Made by a program: the position numbers and the translations under genes. Below are positions 1 through 7,940 of a DNA stretch of 64,000 nt, piece after piece. The notes beneath the pieces were generated by a model, which saw only the letters and a program-made list of their open reading frames with translations, did no database searches and had not been told where the DNA came from. Position 1 is the first letter of the stretch. Each line of letters starts with the position of its first letter. Source of the stretch: Dehalococcoidia bacterium (GTDB taxonomy: Bacteria > Chloroflexota > Dehalococcoidia > Lucifugimonadales > UBA3495); contig JAJDTP010000009.1 of NCBI GenBank assembly GCA_022827095.1, positions 186,001-250,000 of the forward strand, in the 5' to 3' direction.

Positions 1-1
1 G

Positions 2-409
2 GAGTCCAACCTTGCCGGTCGCTGGGAGCTCGAGCCGGCGGACGGCGGCGCATGGGTCGACCGCTTCCTCATAGGCGGGAACATCATGGACTCCGGCGCC
101 GGCTATTTCGGGCGTTATGGACACCAGGCGGTGATCACCCGCGCCGAACGGCCCGACATCCAGATGGCGTCCCTGATGCAGGATACGCGTTGCCTGGTGC
201 TGACCGGTGGCTCGCGACCCACCGAGTACATCAGGGTCGAGGCGGCCAAGCGTAATGTGCCCGTCCTGCTGGTAGATCAGGGGACTGTGGCCACAGCCGA
301 CGCCGTCGGCGGACTGATGGGCGCCGTTGTGCCCCACGCCCGGCACAAGGCCGAGCGCATGGCCGACCTGCTGGCGGGTCAGGTAGATCTGGGTGCCCTG
401 CTGGCGTGA
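2..409 (+). CDS. C-terminal part of DRTGG-domain protein (phosphotransacetylase N-terminal-like/BioD-like family)
   Basis: The reading frame is open from the first complete codon at base 2, so the gene starts outside the window and only about 135 residues are seen. Recognisable stretches are an IGGNIMDSGAGYF-type segment and a later VLTGG...VPVLLVDQGTVATADAV segment. Both resemble the DRTGG domain found in cobyrinic-acid-synthase/BioD-like ATPases and at the N terminus of some phosphotransacetylases. The N-terminal P-loop part is not in the window. A hairpin with a T tract follows 26 bases after the stop. The role is probably nucleotide or acyl-phosphate related regulation, but only the family is inferred. 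Confidence 0.6.
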   Translation, partial: ESNLAGRWELEPADGGAWVDRFLIGGNIMDSGAGYFGRYGHQAVITRAERPDIQMASLMQDTRCLVLTGGSRPTEYIRVEAAKRNVPVLLVDQGTVATADAVGGLMGAVVPHARHKAERMADLLAGQVDLGALLA

Positions 410-435
410 CGCCCTGCTGACCGGCGCGTTCGCAG

Positions 436-460
436 GGGCGAATCTTCATTCGCCCTTTTT
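436..460 (+). terminator. Rho-independent terminator after the DRTGG gene
   Basis: A perfect 8-bp stem (GGGCGAAT / ATTCGCCC) with a CTTC loop is followed by five T residues. It lies between convergent genes and ends at the stop codon of the minus-strand gene. Confidence 0.8.
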
Positions 461-753
461 CAGTCTTGCATCTCGAAGCGCTCAGACTCGGGCGGGCGGG
501 ACCAGAGATCGTCCGCGCCGGCCATGGCGACGGCGCGCTCGGGACTGGCTCGCCAAGCATCATAGATCTCGTTGCTATCCCAAGTGACCAGGGTCGAGAT
601 CTTGGTTGGGTCCGCCAGTGAGATGAAGGTATGACGCGCGCCGAAGCCGGGCGCGTGGCTCTGGGCCACACCGTTCCGATCCAGCAACGCCTTAGCCTCT
701 TCGACCTTGTCTTCCTTAGCCCAATGGTGGGTCAGTACACCTATCAATGCCAT
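460..753 (-). CDS. Small dimeric alpha/beta-barrel (ABM-like) protein
   Basis: The product has 97 residues and begins MALIGVLTHHW. A short N-terminal strand, a helix rich in acidic residues and Lys (KEDKVEEAKALL), a GFGARHTFISLADPTKISTLVTWDS segment and a YDAWRASPER helix match the general ferredoxin-like layout of antibiotic-biosynthesis-monooxygenase or stress-responsive small barrels. No catalytic residues can be assigned. The gene stands alone between the convergent DRTGG gene and the end of nhaA. The family call is by fold pattern only. Confidence 0.5.
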   Translation of the reverse strand: MALIGVLTHHWAKEDKVEEAKALLDRNGVAQSHAPGFGARHTFISLADPTKISTLVTWDSNEIYDAWRASPERAVAMAGADDLWSRPPESERFEMQD

Positions 754-827
754 CGGCGTGTCCTCCTGTCAGGTTAGATCGGTTGCAGGGCGACGGCGAA
801 CGGACCAGGCCGATCGCCCAGCGGTGG

Positions 828-2216
828 TCAGCTGCGAGTCCAAGGGAAAATTATCCTGGATCGCAGGCCCTCATAGCGGACGCGTAATACCTTGCCCAGG
901 ACGAATGCCACCAGCGCAGCGCCAATGCTTAACACGGCTCCCATTTTGCCCGGCTCCTGGAACGGGGAATCCCCGGGGAACGCCTTTCCCGCAACGAACA
1001 GGGCAACCGTCAGCCCGAGGCCTGCTACAACCCCCGTGACCACCAGGTGCCGCACGCCCATTCCCGGAGGCAATGGGAAACCGATCAGCGACGCTACCCA
1101 GGAGAACAAAGTTACGCCAATGGCTTTGCCCACTATCAGCGAGACCAGGACCATCATTGTCACCCACCCGATGCTGGTGAACGCCACGCCCGCGTTGGCA
1201 AAAGCAAAGAAAAACAGGCCGTAGTCCACGAAGGGTTTGAGCTGGTGCTCGAAGTTTTCCAGCACGCCATGGCCCCCATGCTCGGCGGCGCCCGCGTGAT
1301 GTGCCGCATCCGCGAGGTGGGGGTGGGGCGCAGTTTCCGCAGCGTGCGCGTGCTCCTCCTCGTGCGATCCTGTGTGGTGGATGGCGGCGGGCATGAACGG
1401 CACGATGGGCACCAGCGCGAGCGCAGGCTCCACTCCCGCCTTGGCCATACCGATCCACGACAGCGCTCCGCCGATCAGGATGTAAACCGGCCACCAGCGG
1501 ACTCGGAACCGCCGGATGGCATACGCGGCCGCCATGCCGCCGACCACAAACAGCAGCCAGATGGGTTCCACCGGATGATTCGGATCCGGGTAGAAGACGG
1601 CGATGATCACCAGTCCGATGGCGTCGTCGGCCACCGCCAGGAGCAGGAGAAAGTTCACGGCCGGATGCATGGGGCCGAACACAACCCGTGCCACCAGCCA
1701 GGCCAGCGCGATGTCTGTGGCGGTGGGAATCGCCCATCCATTGGCTACCGCGCCGAAATCGTCGGTGCCTCCGTAAAGAAGCCAGGCGAGCGCGAAGTAC
1801 ATGCCCACTGGGCCGAACACACCGCCCAGAGTTCCGGCCAGCGGGTTGATGGCCCGCCTCAAGGGGTTTAGCACGCCGCCCGGCAACGTCGACTCGGTGA
1901 TCTCCTTCGCGGCAATGCCGAAGAAAAGGCACATGAAAATGCCGTTGATGATGAAATGGACCGTCACCGGGTGCCCGAACACGTAGGCGTGATGGCCCAA
2001 CGGGTGAAAGTCGACCAACACCTCGTACCAGTGGTGATTTACGTTGGCGGCCACCAAGCCCAGAATGACGCCCAGAATCAGCGGCATCGAAAACTCCTGC
2101 ACAAAATTGGACACCCGACTAATCTGGGTCATGGGACGGGAGGTATGGGCCTGCATCAGTTGTGATCTCGCATAAGGAGCGGCCGGAAAAATGCCGGCGG
2201 AAAATTCTACCATCAA
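828..2216 (-). CDS. nhaA: Na+/H+ antiporter NhaA
   Basis: The product is an inner-membrane sodium/proton antiporter of 462 residues. NhaA hallmarks are present: HFIINGIFMCLFFGIAAKEITES near residue 88, the PTATDIALA segment, and the LAVADDAIGL segment near residues 188-198 carrying the paired aspartates that bind Na+/H+. Unusually, a histidine-rich loop near residues 272-315 (runs such as HHTGSHEEEHAHAAE and HAGAAEHGGHG) sits between the two halves of the transporter; typical NhaA proteins of about 390 residues lack it. The chosen start has an AGGAAA ribosome site upstream. Internal methionines at residues 21 and 29 are possible but lack a good site. The gene is divergent from the gatC-like gene. 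Confidence 0.93.
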   Translation of the reverse strand: MMVEFSAGIFPAAPYARSQLMQAHTSRPMTQISRVSNFVQEFSMPLILGVILGLVAANVNHHWYEVLVDFHPLGHHAYVFGHPVTVHFIINGIFMCLFFGIAAKEITESTLPGGVLNPLRRAINPLAGTLGGVFGPVGMYFALAWLLYGGTDDFGAVANGWAIPTATDIALAWLVARVVFGPMHPAVNFLLLLAVADDAIGLVIIAVFYPDPNHPVEPIWLLFVVGGMAAAYAIRRFRVRWWPVYILIGGALSWIGMAKAGVEPALALVPIVPFMPAAIHHTGSHEEEHAHAAETAPHPHLADAAHHAGAAEHGGHGVLENFEHQLKPFVDYGLFFFAFANAGVAFTSIGWVTMMVLVSLIVGKAIGVTLFSWVASLIGFPLPPGMGVRHLVVTGVVAGLGLTVALFVAGKAFPGDSPFQEPGKMGAVLSIGAALVAFVLGKVLRVRYEGLRSRIIFPWTRS

Positions 2217-2340
2217 TTTTCCTACTTAACGGGCTTTCCGCTTTCCGAGTTGACAATGCCGGCCGGCCCGCACAAAATTGCGGCACCCCGATCCGACCGG
2301 CCACCCAGCTTTGCTGGTGTTCTCCCGTGAGAGGTGCATA

Positions 2341-2541
2341 GTGGCAGATTTGAACGACGCCGACGTTCGGGCTTTGGCAAAAGCCGCGGACATCAACATC
2401 CCCGACGACCTGGTTGCCGAGGTGCGCGAATCGCTGAATGGGCTGCTCGAGGCCCTGGCAGCCGTCACCGAGCCGGACGTAGCCAACATCCAACCGTTGC
2501 CAATCATCGTGTCCGAAACGGCGCGCAAGCAGGAGGGGTAA
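2341..2541 (+). CDS. GatC/AtzG-like small amidase subunit
   Basis: The product is 66 residues. The GTG start at 2341 is preferred because GAGAGG lies just upstream; an ATG 21 codons earlier has no good site. The DLNDADVRALAKAADINIP...LNGLLEALAAV pattern is a short helical hairpin like GatC or AtzG, the small subunits that stabilise GatA or AtzE amidases. Its stop is two bases from the start of the following amidase, and that gene's AGGAGGGG ribosome site lies inside this gene. A shared operon and physical partnership are therefore likely. No GatB is seen nearby, which favours an AtzG-like catabolic role over tRNA amidation. Confidence 0.65.
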   Translation: MADLNDADVRALAKAADINIPDDLVAEVRESLNGLLEALAAVTEPDVANIQPLPIIVSETARKQEG

Positions 2542-2543
2542 TA

Positions 2544-3965
2544 ATGCCCGACGCCAACATCTGCTACCTGTCGGCAACCGAGTTGGGCGAACGCATCGCC
2601 GCCGGCGAGGTTTCTTCGCTTGATGCCACCGAGGCTTACCTGGAGCGGATCGCCAGTCTGGACGGCAACTACGCTTCGTACATCACAGTAACCGCCGACC
2701 GCGCCCGTGAGGACGCGCGCCGCGCCGACGCCGAGATCGCCGCCGGAAACCGGCGTGGCCCGTTGCACGGCGTTCCAGTTGCCGTCAAGGACCAGTTCGA
2801 CACCGCCGGCATCCTGACCACCAATGGGTCGACCATCCTCGGCGAGAACATTCCCGATGAGGATGCCACCATAATGGAACGGCTCAAGACGGCCGGCGCC
2901 GTGTTGCTGGGCAAGCTCAACATGAGCGAGTACGCCAGCGGCGACGCCTTCCGCCACCCCTACGGTCGGCCGCGCAATCCGTGGGATACGCGACGCAATC
3001 CTGGCACCTCCAGCAGCGGTTCGGGCGCAGCCACCGCTGCGTTCCTGTGCGCGACCTCGCTGGGTGAGGACACCGGCGGCAGCATTCGAGGACCCGCGGC
3101 GTTCTGTGGCCTGGTCGGCATCCGGCCCACGCTCGGGTTGGTCAGTCGGCATGGTGTATTCGGAGCCAGTTGGTCCATGGATACGGCCGGGCCAATCTCG
3201 CGTACCGTCACCGATTGCGCTCATACCCTGGCCGCCATCGCCGGGCACGACCCCAAGGACCCACAGTCGTGGGACGTTCCCGTCCCGGACTACGTAGCTG
3301 CGCTGGACGGCGACATCAACGGCCTCAAGGTGGGTCTAATATCCGAACGGGTGCACACCGACGCCAATGACCCCGAGGTTCGCGATGCCGTGATTGCCGC
3401 CGTGGGCGTGTTGGCCGGCCTCGGCGCCGACGTTCGAGAGGTGTCCATACCGCTAATCGTCAACTCGTCGGAGATATCCTACGGCATCATCAGCAGCGAC
3501 GCTGCCATGCTGAACTGGGACATCATCTCCACCGATCGGCTGCGCGAATTGGACCACAACAACCAGGTGCGCCTCCTCATGGGCAGCATCCTGCCGGCCA
3601 AGGTTTACCAGAAATCGGCGCGCCTTCGTGATGTGCTCCGCACGGAGATCCTGGCCGCGCTGGATGAAGTGGACGTACTGGTGATGCCGGCCTCATCCGT
3701 GCCGGCCACGTTGATTCCGGAAACCACCGGCCTCGGAACCAAGGAGGACGTCATCGCCGGATTCAAGGGACGACGCGGGTTCACCGCCCCCTTCAACTTG
3801 GCGAACCTGCCCGCGCTGTCCATCAACTGCGGCTTCACAGCGGCCGGCCTGCCCATCGGGCTACAGATCGCGGGCCGGGCGTTCGACGAGACCACACTGT
3901 TCCGAGCCGCCTATGCATACGAGCAGGCGACGGACTGGGGGGAGCGCCGCCCGCCCGGCGTATAA
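2544..3965 (+). CDS. Amidase signature enzyme (AtzE/GatA-like)
   Basis: The product has 473 residues, a usual length for the family. The Ser-cisSer-Lys triad is visible: Lys in GVPVAVKDQ, the glycine/serine-rich GTSSSGSGAAT segment, and the nucleophile region DTGGSIRGPAA. The start at 2544 follows a strong AGGAGGGG site and leaves only two bases after the small subunit gene. The enzyme hydrolyses an amide bond; the substrate cannot be read from the sequence. A second amidase of the same superfamily lies 1.2 kb downstream, separated by a HEPN-type cluster. It could be aryl-amide, allophanate-type or ureido-amide hydrolysis. Confidence 0.88.
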   Translation: MPDANICYLSATELGERIAAGEVSSLDATEAYLERIASLDGNYASYITVTADRAREDARRADAEIAAGNRRGPLHGVPVAVKDQFDTAGILTTNGSTILGENIPDEDATIMERLKTAGAVLLGKLNMSEYASGDAFRHPYGRPRNPWDTRRNPGTSSSGSGAATAAFLCATSLGEDTGGSIRGPAAFCGLVGIRPTLGLVSRHGVFGASWSMDTAGPISRTVTDCAHTLAAIAGHDPKDPQSWDVPVPDYVAALDGDINGLKVGLISERVHTDANDPEVRDAVIAAVGVLAGLGADVREVSIPLIVNSSEISYGIISSDAAMLNWDIISTDRLRELDHNNQVRLLMGSILPAKVYQKSARLRDVLRTEILAALDEVDVLVMPASSVPATLIPETTGLGTKEDVIAGFKGRRGFTAPFNLANLPALSINCGFTAAGLPIGLQIAGRAFDETTLFRAAYAYEQATDWGERRPPGV

Positions 3966-4017
3966 TCGACTCTGATTGCCCTTTGATAAACCATCCCGGA
4001 AACTGCGAGGACGGGCC

Positions 4018-4332
4018 ATGTCTTTCAGTCCAGACACCCTGGAGAAAGTGGCCGACATCGCCAGGGACTTGCTCAACGAACGCTTTGGGAATGATCTGGT
4101 TTTCGACCCCGTTTTCGCGAAGTCGCTGGTCGACCACTACGGCGACGACTACATCCAACTGTACCTGGTGTTCGACGGCGACGAGAAACACCTGCGCACG
4201 GACGCGGCGCTGGACTGGGCCCTCAGTATGGGTCGATTGATGGATCCTGCACTACAGCAGATAGGCGTATTCGACCGCCCGGGGAGGTTCTTCATCAAAA
4301 AGTCCGAATGGGAAGAAGGGCCTCCCAAGTAG
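4018..4332 (+). CDS. Hypothetical protein, first gene of a HEPN-type trio
   Basis: The product is 104 residues from the ATG at 4018, which has a GAGG-type site; the 14 codons upstream look non-coding. It is acidic and helical at the N terminus (SFSPDTLEKVADIARDLLNERFG), then contains YGDDYIQLYLVFDGDEKHL and a C-terminal SEWEEGPPK. It stops 4 bases before the HEPN-like gene, so the two are probably co-translated. It has no nucleotidyltransferase (MNT) motif, so it is not the classic partner of HEPN toxins. The function is unknown; a dedicated partner or antitoxin is a possibility inferred from position only. Confidence 0.6.
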   Translation: MSFSPDTLEKVADIARDLLNERFGNDLVFDPVFAKSLVDHYGDDYIQLYLVFDGDEKHLRTDAALDWALSMGRLMDPALQQIGVFDRPGRFFIKKSEWEEGPPK

Positions 4333-4336
4333 CCGG

Positions 4337-4816
4337 ATGCATCCACCGCACCTGATGGCAATCGCCCGTCAGCTGGCGGCTCGCGAAGGGAGGCGAGGCC
4401 GCCCTCGCCAAACCGACCTGTGCCGCGCGGTCAGCGCCGCCTACTATGCCATGTTCCATACCCTGGCCCGGTGCGGCGCTGACCTGATCGCCGGCGCAAC
4501 CCGCGCTGGCCGCAGCCAACCTGCCTGGGAGCAGACTTACCGCGCGTTGGAGCATGGTCACGCCAGGAATCAGTGTCGAAACCAGTCTATGGTAAGCCGC
4601 TTCCCACTGGACATCCATGATTTTGCTGAACACTTCGTCAATATGCAGCTCCACCGTCAGTTCGCTGACTATGCGCCAATAACCGACTTTGATCGCTCCC
4701 GAGTTGCTTATCTGGTTGATCTAACAGAGCGGACTATCAACCTGTTCAACGGTGTGCCCACCAGAGACCGCCGCGCCTTCGCCATCTACGTGCTGTTCCG
4801 GACGCGCCGCGATTAG
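4337..4816 (+). CDS. HEPN-domain-like protein
   Basis: The product has 159 residues. A helix with the pattern LCRAVSAAYYAMFHTLA at about residues 28-44 is typical of HEPN proteins, many of which are ribonuclease toxins or nucleotide-binding partners. The usual R-x4-6-H catalytic motif is not clear: the Arg-His spacing in this helix is larger. It lies between a short acidic gene (4-base gap) and a second HEPN/PaREP1-like gene (16-base gap). The start ATG at 4337 overlaps no other gene. The family call rests on the helix pattern and the context. Confidence 0.6.
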   Translation: MHPPHLMAIARQLAAREGRRGRPRQTDLCRAVSAAYYAMFHTLARCGADLIAGATRAGRSQPAWEQTYRALEHGHARNQCRNQSMVSRFPLDIHDFAEHFVNMQLHRQFADYAPITDFDRSRVAYLVDLTERTINLFNGVPTRDRRAFAIYVLFRTRRD

Positions 4817-4832
4817 CGGGAAGGACTAACCG

Positions 4833-5204
4833 ATGCTGACCACAGACCACGCCCAAACCGCAGAGGGCTTCCTGGCCGATTCGGACCGGGAGTTTGACGC
4901 CGGCGATACGTTGCAGGCATCCGAGAAACTCTGGGGCGCGGCAGCCCATGCGATCATGGGGGTGGCGCAGCAGCGGGGGCTGGAATACGGAACCCACCGC
5001 GCGCTGGTCAACGCTGCCCGGACTATCGCCGATGCTGTGGACAGCGAGTTAATCCGGGCTGAAATGCGCTTGGGCATATCAGCGGCACAGCACTTTCACT
5101 CCAACTTTTACAACAGAACGATGGAACCAGAAGACATTGAATACGACCGCCCCTTGGTGCATCGTTACGTTGCGCTGATGCTCACATTCTTGGACCAGGA
5201 GTAA
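4833..5204 (+). CDS. HEPN/PaREP1-like small helical protein
   Basis: The product is 123 residues and mostly helical. The early segment AEGFLADSDREFDAGDTLQASEKLWGAAAHAIMGVAQQRG is the pattern of PaREP1/HEPN-like proteins (sample-in-clusters helix followed by an Ala-rich helix). A later FHSNFYNRTMEPEDIEYDRPLVHRYVALM segment also suits this group. It is the third gene of a tightly spaced set and is followed only 6 bases later by an amidase. The biochemical activity is unknown. Confidence 0.55.
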   Translation: MLTTDHAQTAEGFLADSDREFDAGDTLQASEKLWGAAAHAIMGVAQQRGLEYGTHRALVNAARTIADAVDSELIRAEMRLGISAAQHFHSNFYNRTMEPEDIEYDRPLVHRYVALMLTFLDQE

Positions 5205-5210
5205 TAACCG

Positions 5211-6560
5211 ATGCCCAATCCCAACGAACTCACCGCCGCCCAAGCCGCCCGCGCCATCGCCCGGCGCGAACTCACCGCCGTCGAACTGGCGGAAGCGTGC
5301 CTGGACCGTATTGAATCCCTGGACGAACGCTTACTGGCGTGGGTGTACGTTGACCGCGAAACGGTGCTCGCCGATGCCCGCCAAGCCGACGCCACGGTGG
5401 CGGAGGGACGACCGTTGGGCCCGTTGCACGGCGTTCCCATTGGGCTGAAGGACATTTACTACACCGCCGGAATCCCGACCAAGGCGGGCAGCGAGGTCTA
5501 CAAGGATTTCGTGCCCGACTACGACGCAACTTCGCTGACCCTGCTCAGGAAGGCCGGAGCGCTGATGCTGGGCAAGGCCGTGACCACCGAGTTCGCGTGC
5601 CTGGACCCGTCGCCCACATACAACCCATGGAACCCGGCACACACGCCGGGCGGGAGCAGCAGCGGGTCAGCGGTGGCCGTGGCATCCCGGATGTGTCCAG
5701 CCGCTTTGGGGTCGCAGACGGTGGGATCGGTGTTGCGCCCGGCTGCCTACAACGGCGTGGTTGGTTTCAAGCCTACCTTCGGCCGCGTCAGCCGCTATGG
5801 GGTGGTTCCGGTGAGCTGGAACCTGGACACCGTGGGCTGGCTGGTGCGCACGGTGGAAGACGCGGCGTTGCTGCTGCAGGTGATGGCCGGCCCCGACGTG
5901 GCCGATCCGGTGTCCTCCCGAGAGCCGGTGGGCGACTACCTATCGGCCATCGTGGAGCCGCCGGCCCCACGCATCGGGCTGCTGCGCCGCTACTTCTACG
6001 AGGGGGCGGATACTGAGAGCCGCCGCCACCTGGACGCCGTGGCCGAACAGCTGGCCGAAGCGGGGGCCGAGATCGAGGAGATACCCCTGGAGGAGAGCAT
6101 CGAATCGGCCTACGTGGACCAGCGTCTGATCATGGCGGTGGAGGCGGCGGCCTTCCACGAGCCGATGTACCGGCGTCAGGCCGAGGACTACCAGCCCAAA
6201 CTGCGGGCGATGCTGGCCGAGGGCCTTGCGGTGGACGGGATCGACTACTCCCGCGCCCTGGAGCGGCGCCGACAATTCACCACGGACATGGAGGAGGCGG
6301 CCAGGCAATGCGACGTGCTGCTGACGCCGGGCGCGCCGTCGCCTCCCCAAGCCGACCGCACCAACACGGGCGACCCTGCCTTCCAAGGGCCGTGGACGTC
6401 GTGCGGCTTCCCGGCCATCGCCCTGCCCTCCGGCCTGGCGGAGACTGGCGTGCCGCTGGGCATCCAGATGGTAGCGTCGCCGTTTGCCGAGGCTCGTCTC
6501 CTGTCCGCCGCCGCGTGGTGCGAGGACGTGCTCGGCGTGTCGCTGAACCCGCCGCTGTAA
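5211..6560 (+). CDS. Amidase signature enzyme
   Basis: The product has 449 residues. The catalytic Lys lies in GVPIGLKDIYYTAG, the Ser-rich loop is TPGGSSSGSAVAV, and the nucleophile region is SQTVGSVLRPAAY. The last deviates from the common GGSIR form by having TVGSVLR, which is tolerated in several subfamilies. The start is six bases after the HEPN/PaREP1-like gene. It is clearly a different subfamily from the amidase at 2.5 kb and has no small subunit. Substrate unknown. Confidence 0.88.
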   Translation: MPNPNELTAAQAARAIARRELTAVELAEACLDRIESLDERLLAWVYVDRETVLADARQADATVAEGRPLGPLHGVPIGLKDIYYTAGIPTKAGSEVYKDFVPDYDATSLTLLRKAGALMLGKAVTTEFACLDPSPTYNPWNPAHTPGGSSSGSAVAVASRMCPAALGSQTVGSVLRPAAYNGVVGFKPTFGRVSRYGVVPVSWNLDTVGWLVRTVEDAALLLQVMAGPDVADPVSSREPVGDYLSAIVEPPAPRIGLLRRYFYEGADTESRRHLDAVAEQLAEAGAEIEEIPLEESIESAYVDQRLIMAVEAAAFHEPMYRRQAEDYQPKLRAMLAEGLAVDGIDYSRALERRRQFTTDMEEAARQCDVLLTPGAPSPPQADRTNTGDPAFQGPWTSCGFPAIALPSGLAETGVPLGIQMVASPFAEARLLSAAAWCEDVLGVSLNPPL

Positions 6561-6612
6561 GAGCAGTCGAAACGGCGGATATGCTAATAGCGGAGGCCGT
6601 TGGGAAACTGCC

Positions 6613-7935
6613 ATGCCTATCAAGTCACTGGAACTGTTCAATATGGGGCCGTTCCGGCTTCGACCGGGTACTGTCGAGGCATACAAAATTGTATTGGAAT
6701 TTGACCCCAATGCGAACTTGCTAATTGGCCCCAATAACGTGGGGAAATCCACGGTTTTGCAGGCGCTAATCTCAGCAATCGCCACGGACCCAAATGTTAT
6801 AAAAGCGCTTCCGCGAGCGCATATTAACGCTTCGCACGAACGTTCCATATTGGGTTTCCGTATGCCATTCGCTGAATTGGTATGGACTAATTCAGTTGGC
6901 GATTATCGAGCACTTTACATTTCTGAGACTTCTGATGACGGAGACTGGCAGTTTGCTTCACTACAGATTGGCGGGAAGGACGGGCTACAATTCGCAGATG
7001 AAATTGACTGGGAAGAACTGCAACGGGATTTTGGTTACGTGGGTTATCACAATCCAGCATCACCCCAGAGGGATACTGAATCTGCAACTTTTTGGCCATA
7101 TCGCCTGTCGAAAGATGCTGAAGACGACCTCAATGTACTCCGGGCTGTCAATTTGAAACACGGCGCTGAAGAATGGGAACATGACGTATTTGACGAGATA
7201 GACCGGGTGATTCTTGAAATCACTGAAGGCTTTCGGGTAGAGATGGGTGTCGGGGTTTTTGCTAGTGACCCTGAATCCGAACGTCACGAATGGAGAGAGG
7301 GTCAGAACAAGTTCGCTACGATGGACGGTGAGCTAACCTTCCCCGAATTGAGTCATGGTACGCGCTCGGTGCTTTCATGGGTTTCGCAGCTCATGTTGGG
7401 CATGGCGGAGCATTACGAATACTACGACGATTGGAAGCAGCGGCGTGGGATTTTCATCATCGACGAAATCGACGCGCACCTGCATCCGTCCTGGCAGCGG
7501 CGCATCATCCCCACGCTGCAACGGCACTTCCCCAACGTGCAGATTTTCGCCAGCACTCACTCGCCGATGATGGTGGCTGGGTTGAAGAAAGGGCAGGTTC
7601 ACCTGCTGAAACGTGATGAAACCGGGCAGGTGGTCTGGTCGCGCAACGAGCAGGACATCATCGGCTGGACGGCGGACGAGATCTACCGGACGTTCATGGG
7701 GATAGACGATCCGACCGATGAGCTGACGGTGCAGCGGGCCAACCGGCTGCGGGAGTTGCGGAGAAAGGAATCGCTTGCACCGGAAGAGGAACGCGAGATG
7801 GACGAGCTGCGCCGTCTGGTCAATCAGGATTTGCTGTCCAAAGGTCCGGTCAGCCCTCAAAATGAGCGGTACTCGGAATTGATGCACCGCTTCTTGCGCT
7901 CCCTTGAAACCGAATTGTCCCAAGATGGAGCGTAG
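6613..7935 (+). CDS. ptuA: Septu-like AAA ATPase (PtuA family)
   Basis: The product has 440 residues. Walker A is GPNNVGKST at residues 39-47. Walker B is GIFIIDEIDAHLHPSW near residue 280, and the ASTHSPMMVAGL switch follows. The C-terminal part (GWTADEIYRTFMGIDDP then a charged helix ending in VNQDLLSKGP) is the layout seen in PtuA-type ATPases of Septu and Ec78-type retron systems. An HNH nuclease gene follows 5 bases after the stop, which is the diagnostic pair. The first 760 bases are visibly lower in GC than the remainder. I infer an anti-phage role in which the ATPase controls the nuclease. Confidence 0.82.
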   Translation: MPIKSLELFNMGPFRLRPGTVEAYKIVLEFDPNANLLIGPNNVGKSTVLQALISAIATDPNVIKALPRAHINASHERSILGFRMPFAELVWTNSVGDYRALYISETSDDGDWQFASLQIGGKDGLQFADEIDWEELQRDFGYVGYHNPASPQRDTESATFWPYRLSKDAEDDLNVLRAVNLKHGAEEWEHDVFDEIDRVILEITEGFRVEMGVGVFASDPESERHEWREGQNKFATMDGELTFPELSHGTRSVLSWVSQLMLGMAEHYEYYDDWKQRRGIFIIDEIDAHLHPSWQRRIIPTLQRHFPNVQIFASTHSPMMVAGLKKGQVHLLKRDETGQVVWSRNEQDIIGWTADEIYRTFMGIDDPTDELTVQRANRLRELRRKESLAPEEEREMDELRRLVNQDLLSKGPVSPQNERYSELMHRFLRSLETELSQDGA

Positions 7936-7940
7936 TCGCA

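Noticed and set aside
1047-1871. Long plus-strand frame opposite nhaA
   Set aside because: It is antisense to a clear NhaA gene, has no motif or ribosome site and is rich in His/Arg as expected of a shadow frame in high-GC DNA.
2544-3965. GatA of the tRNA amidotransferase
   Set aside because: A GatC-like subunit is present, but no GatB is nearby, and the small subunit also fits AtzG; a catabolic amidase is more likely.
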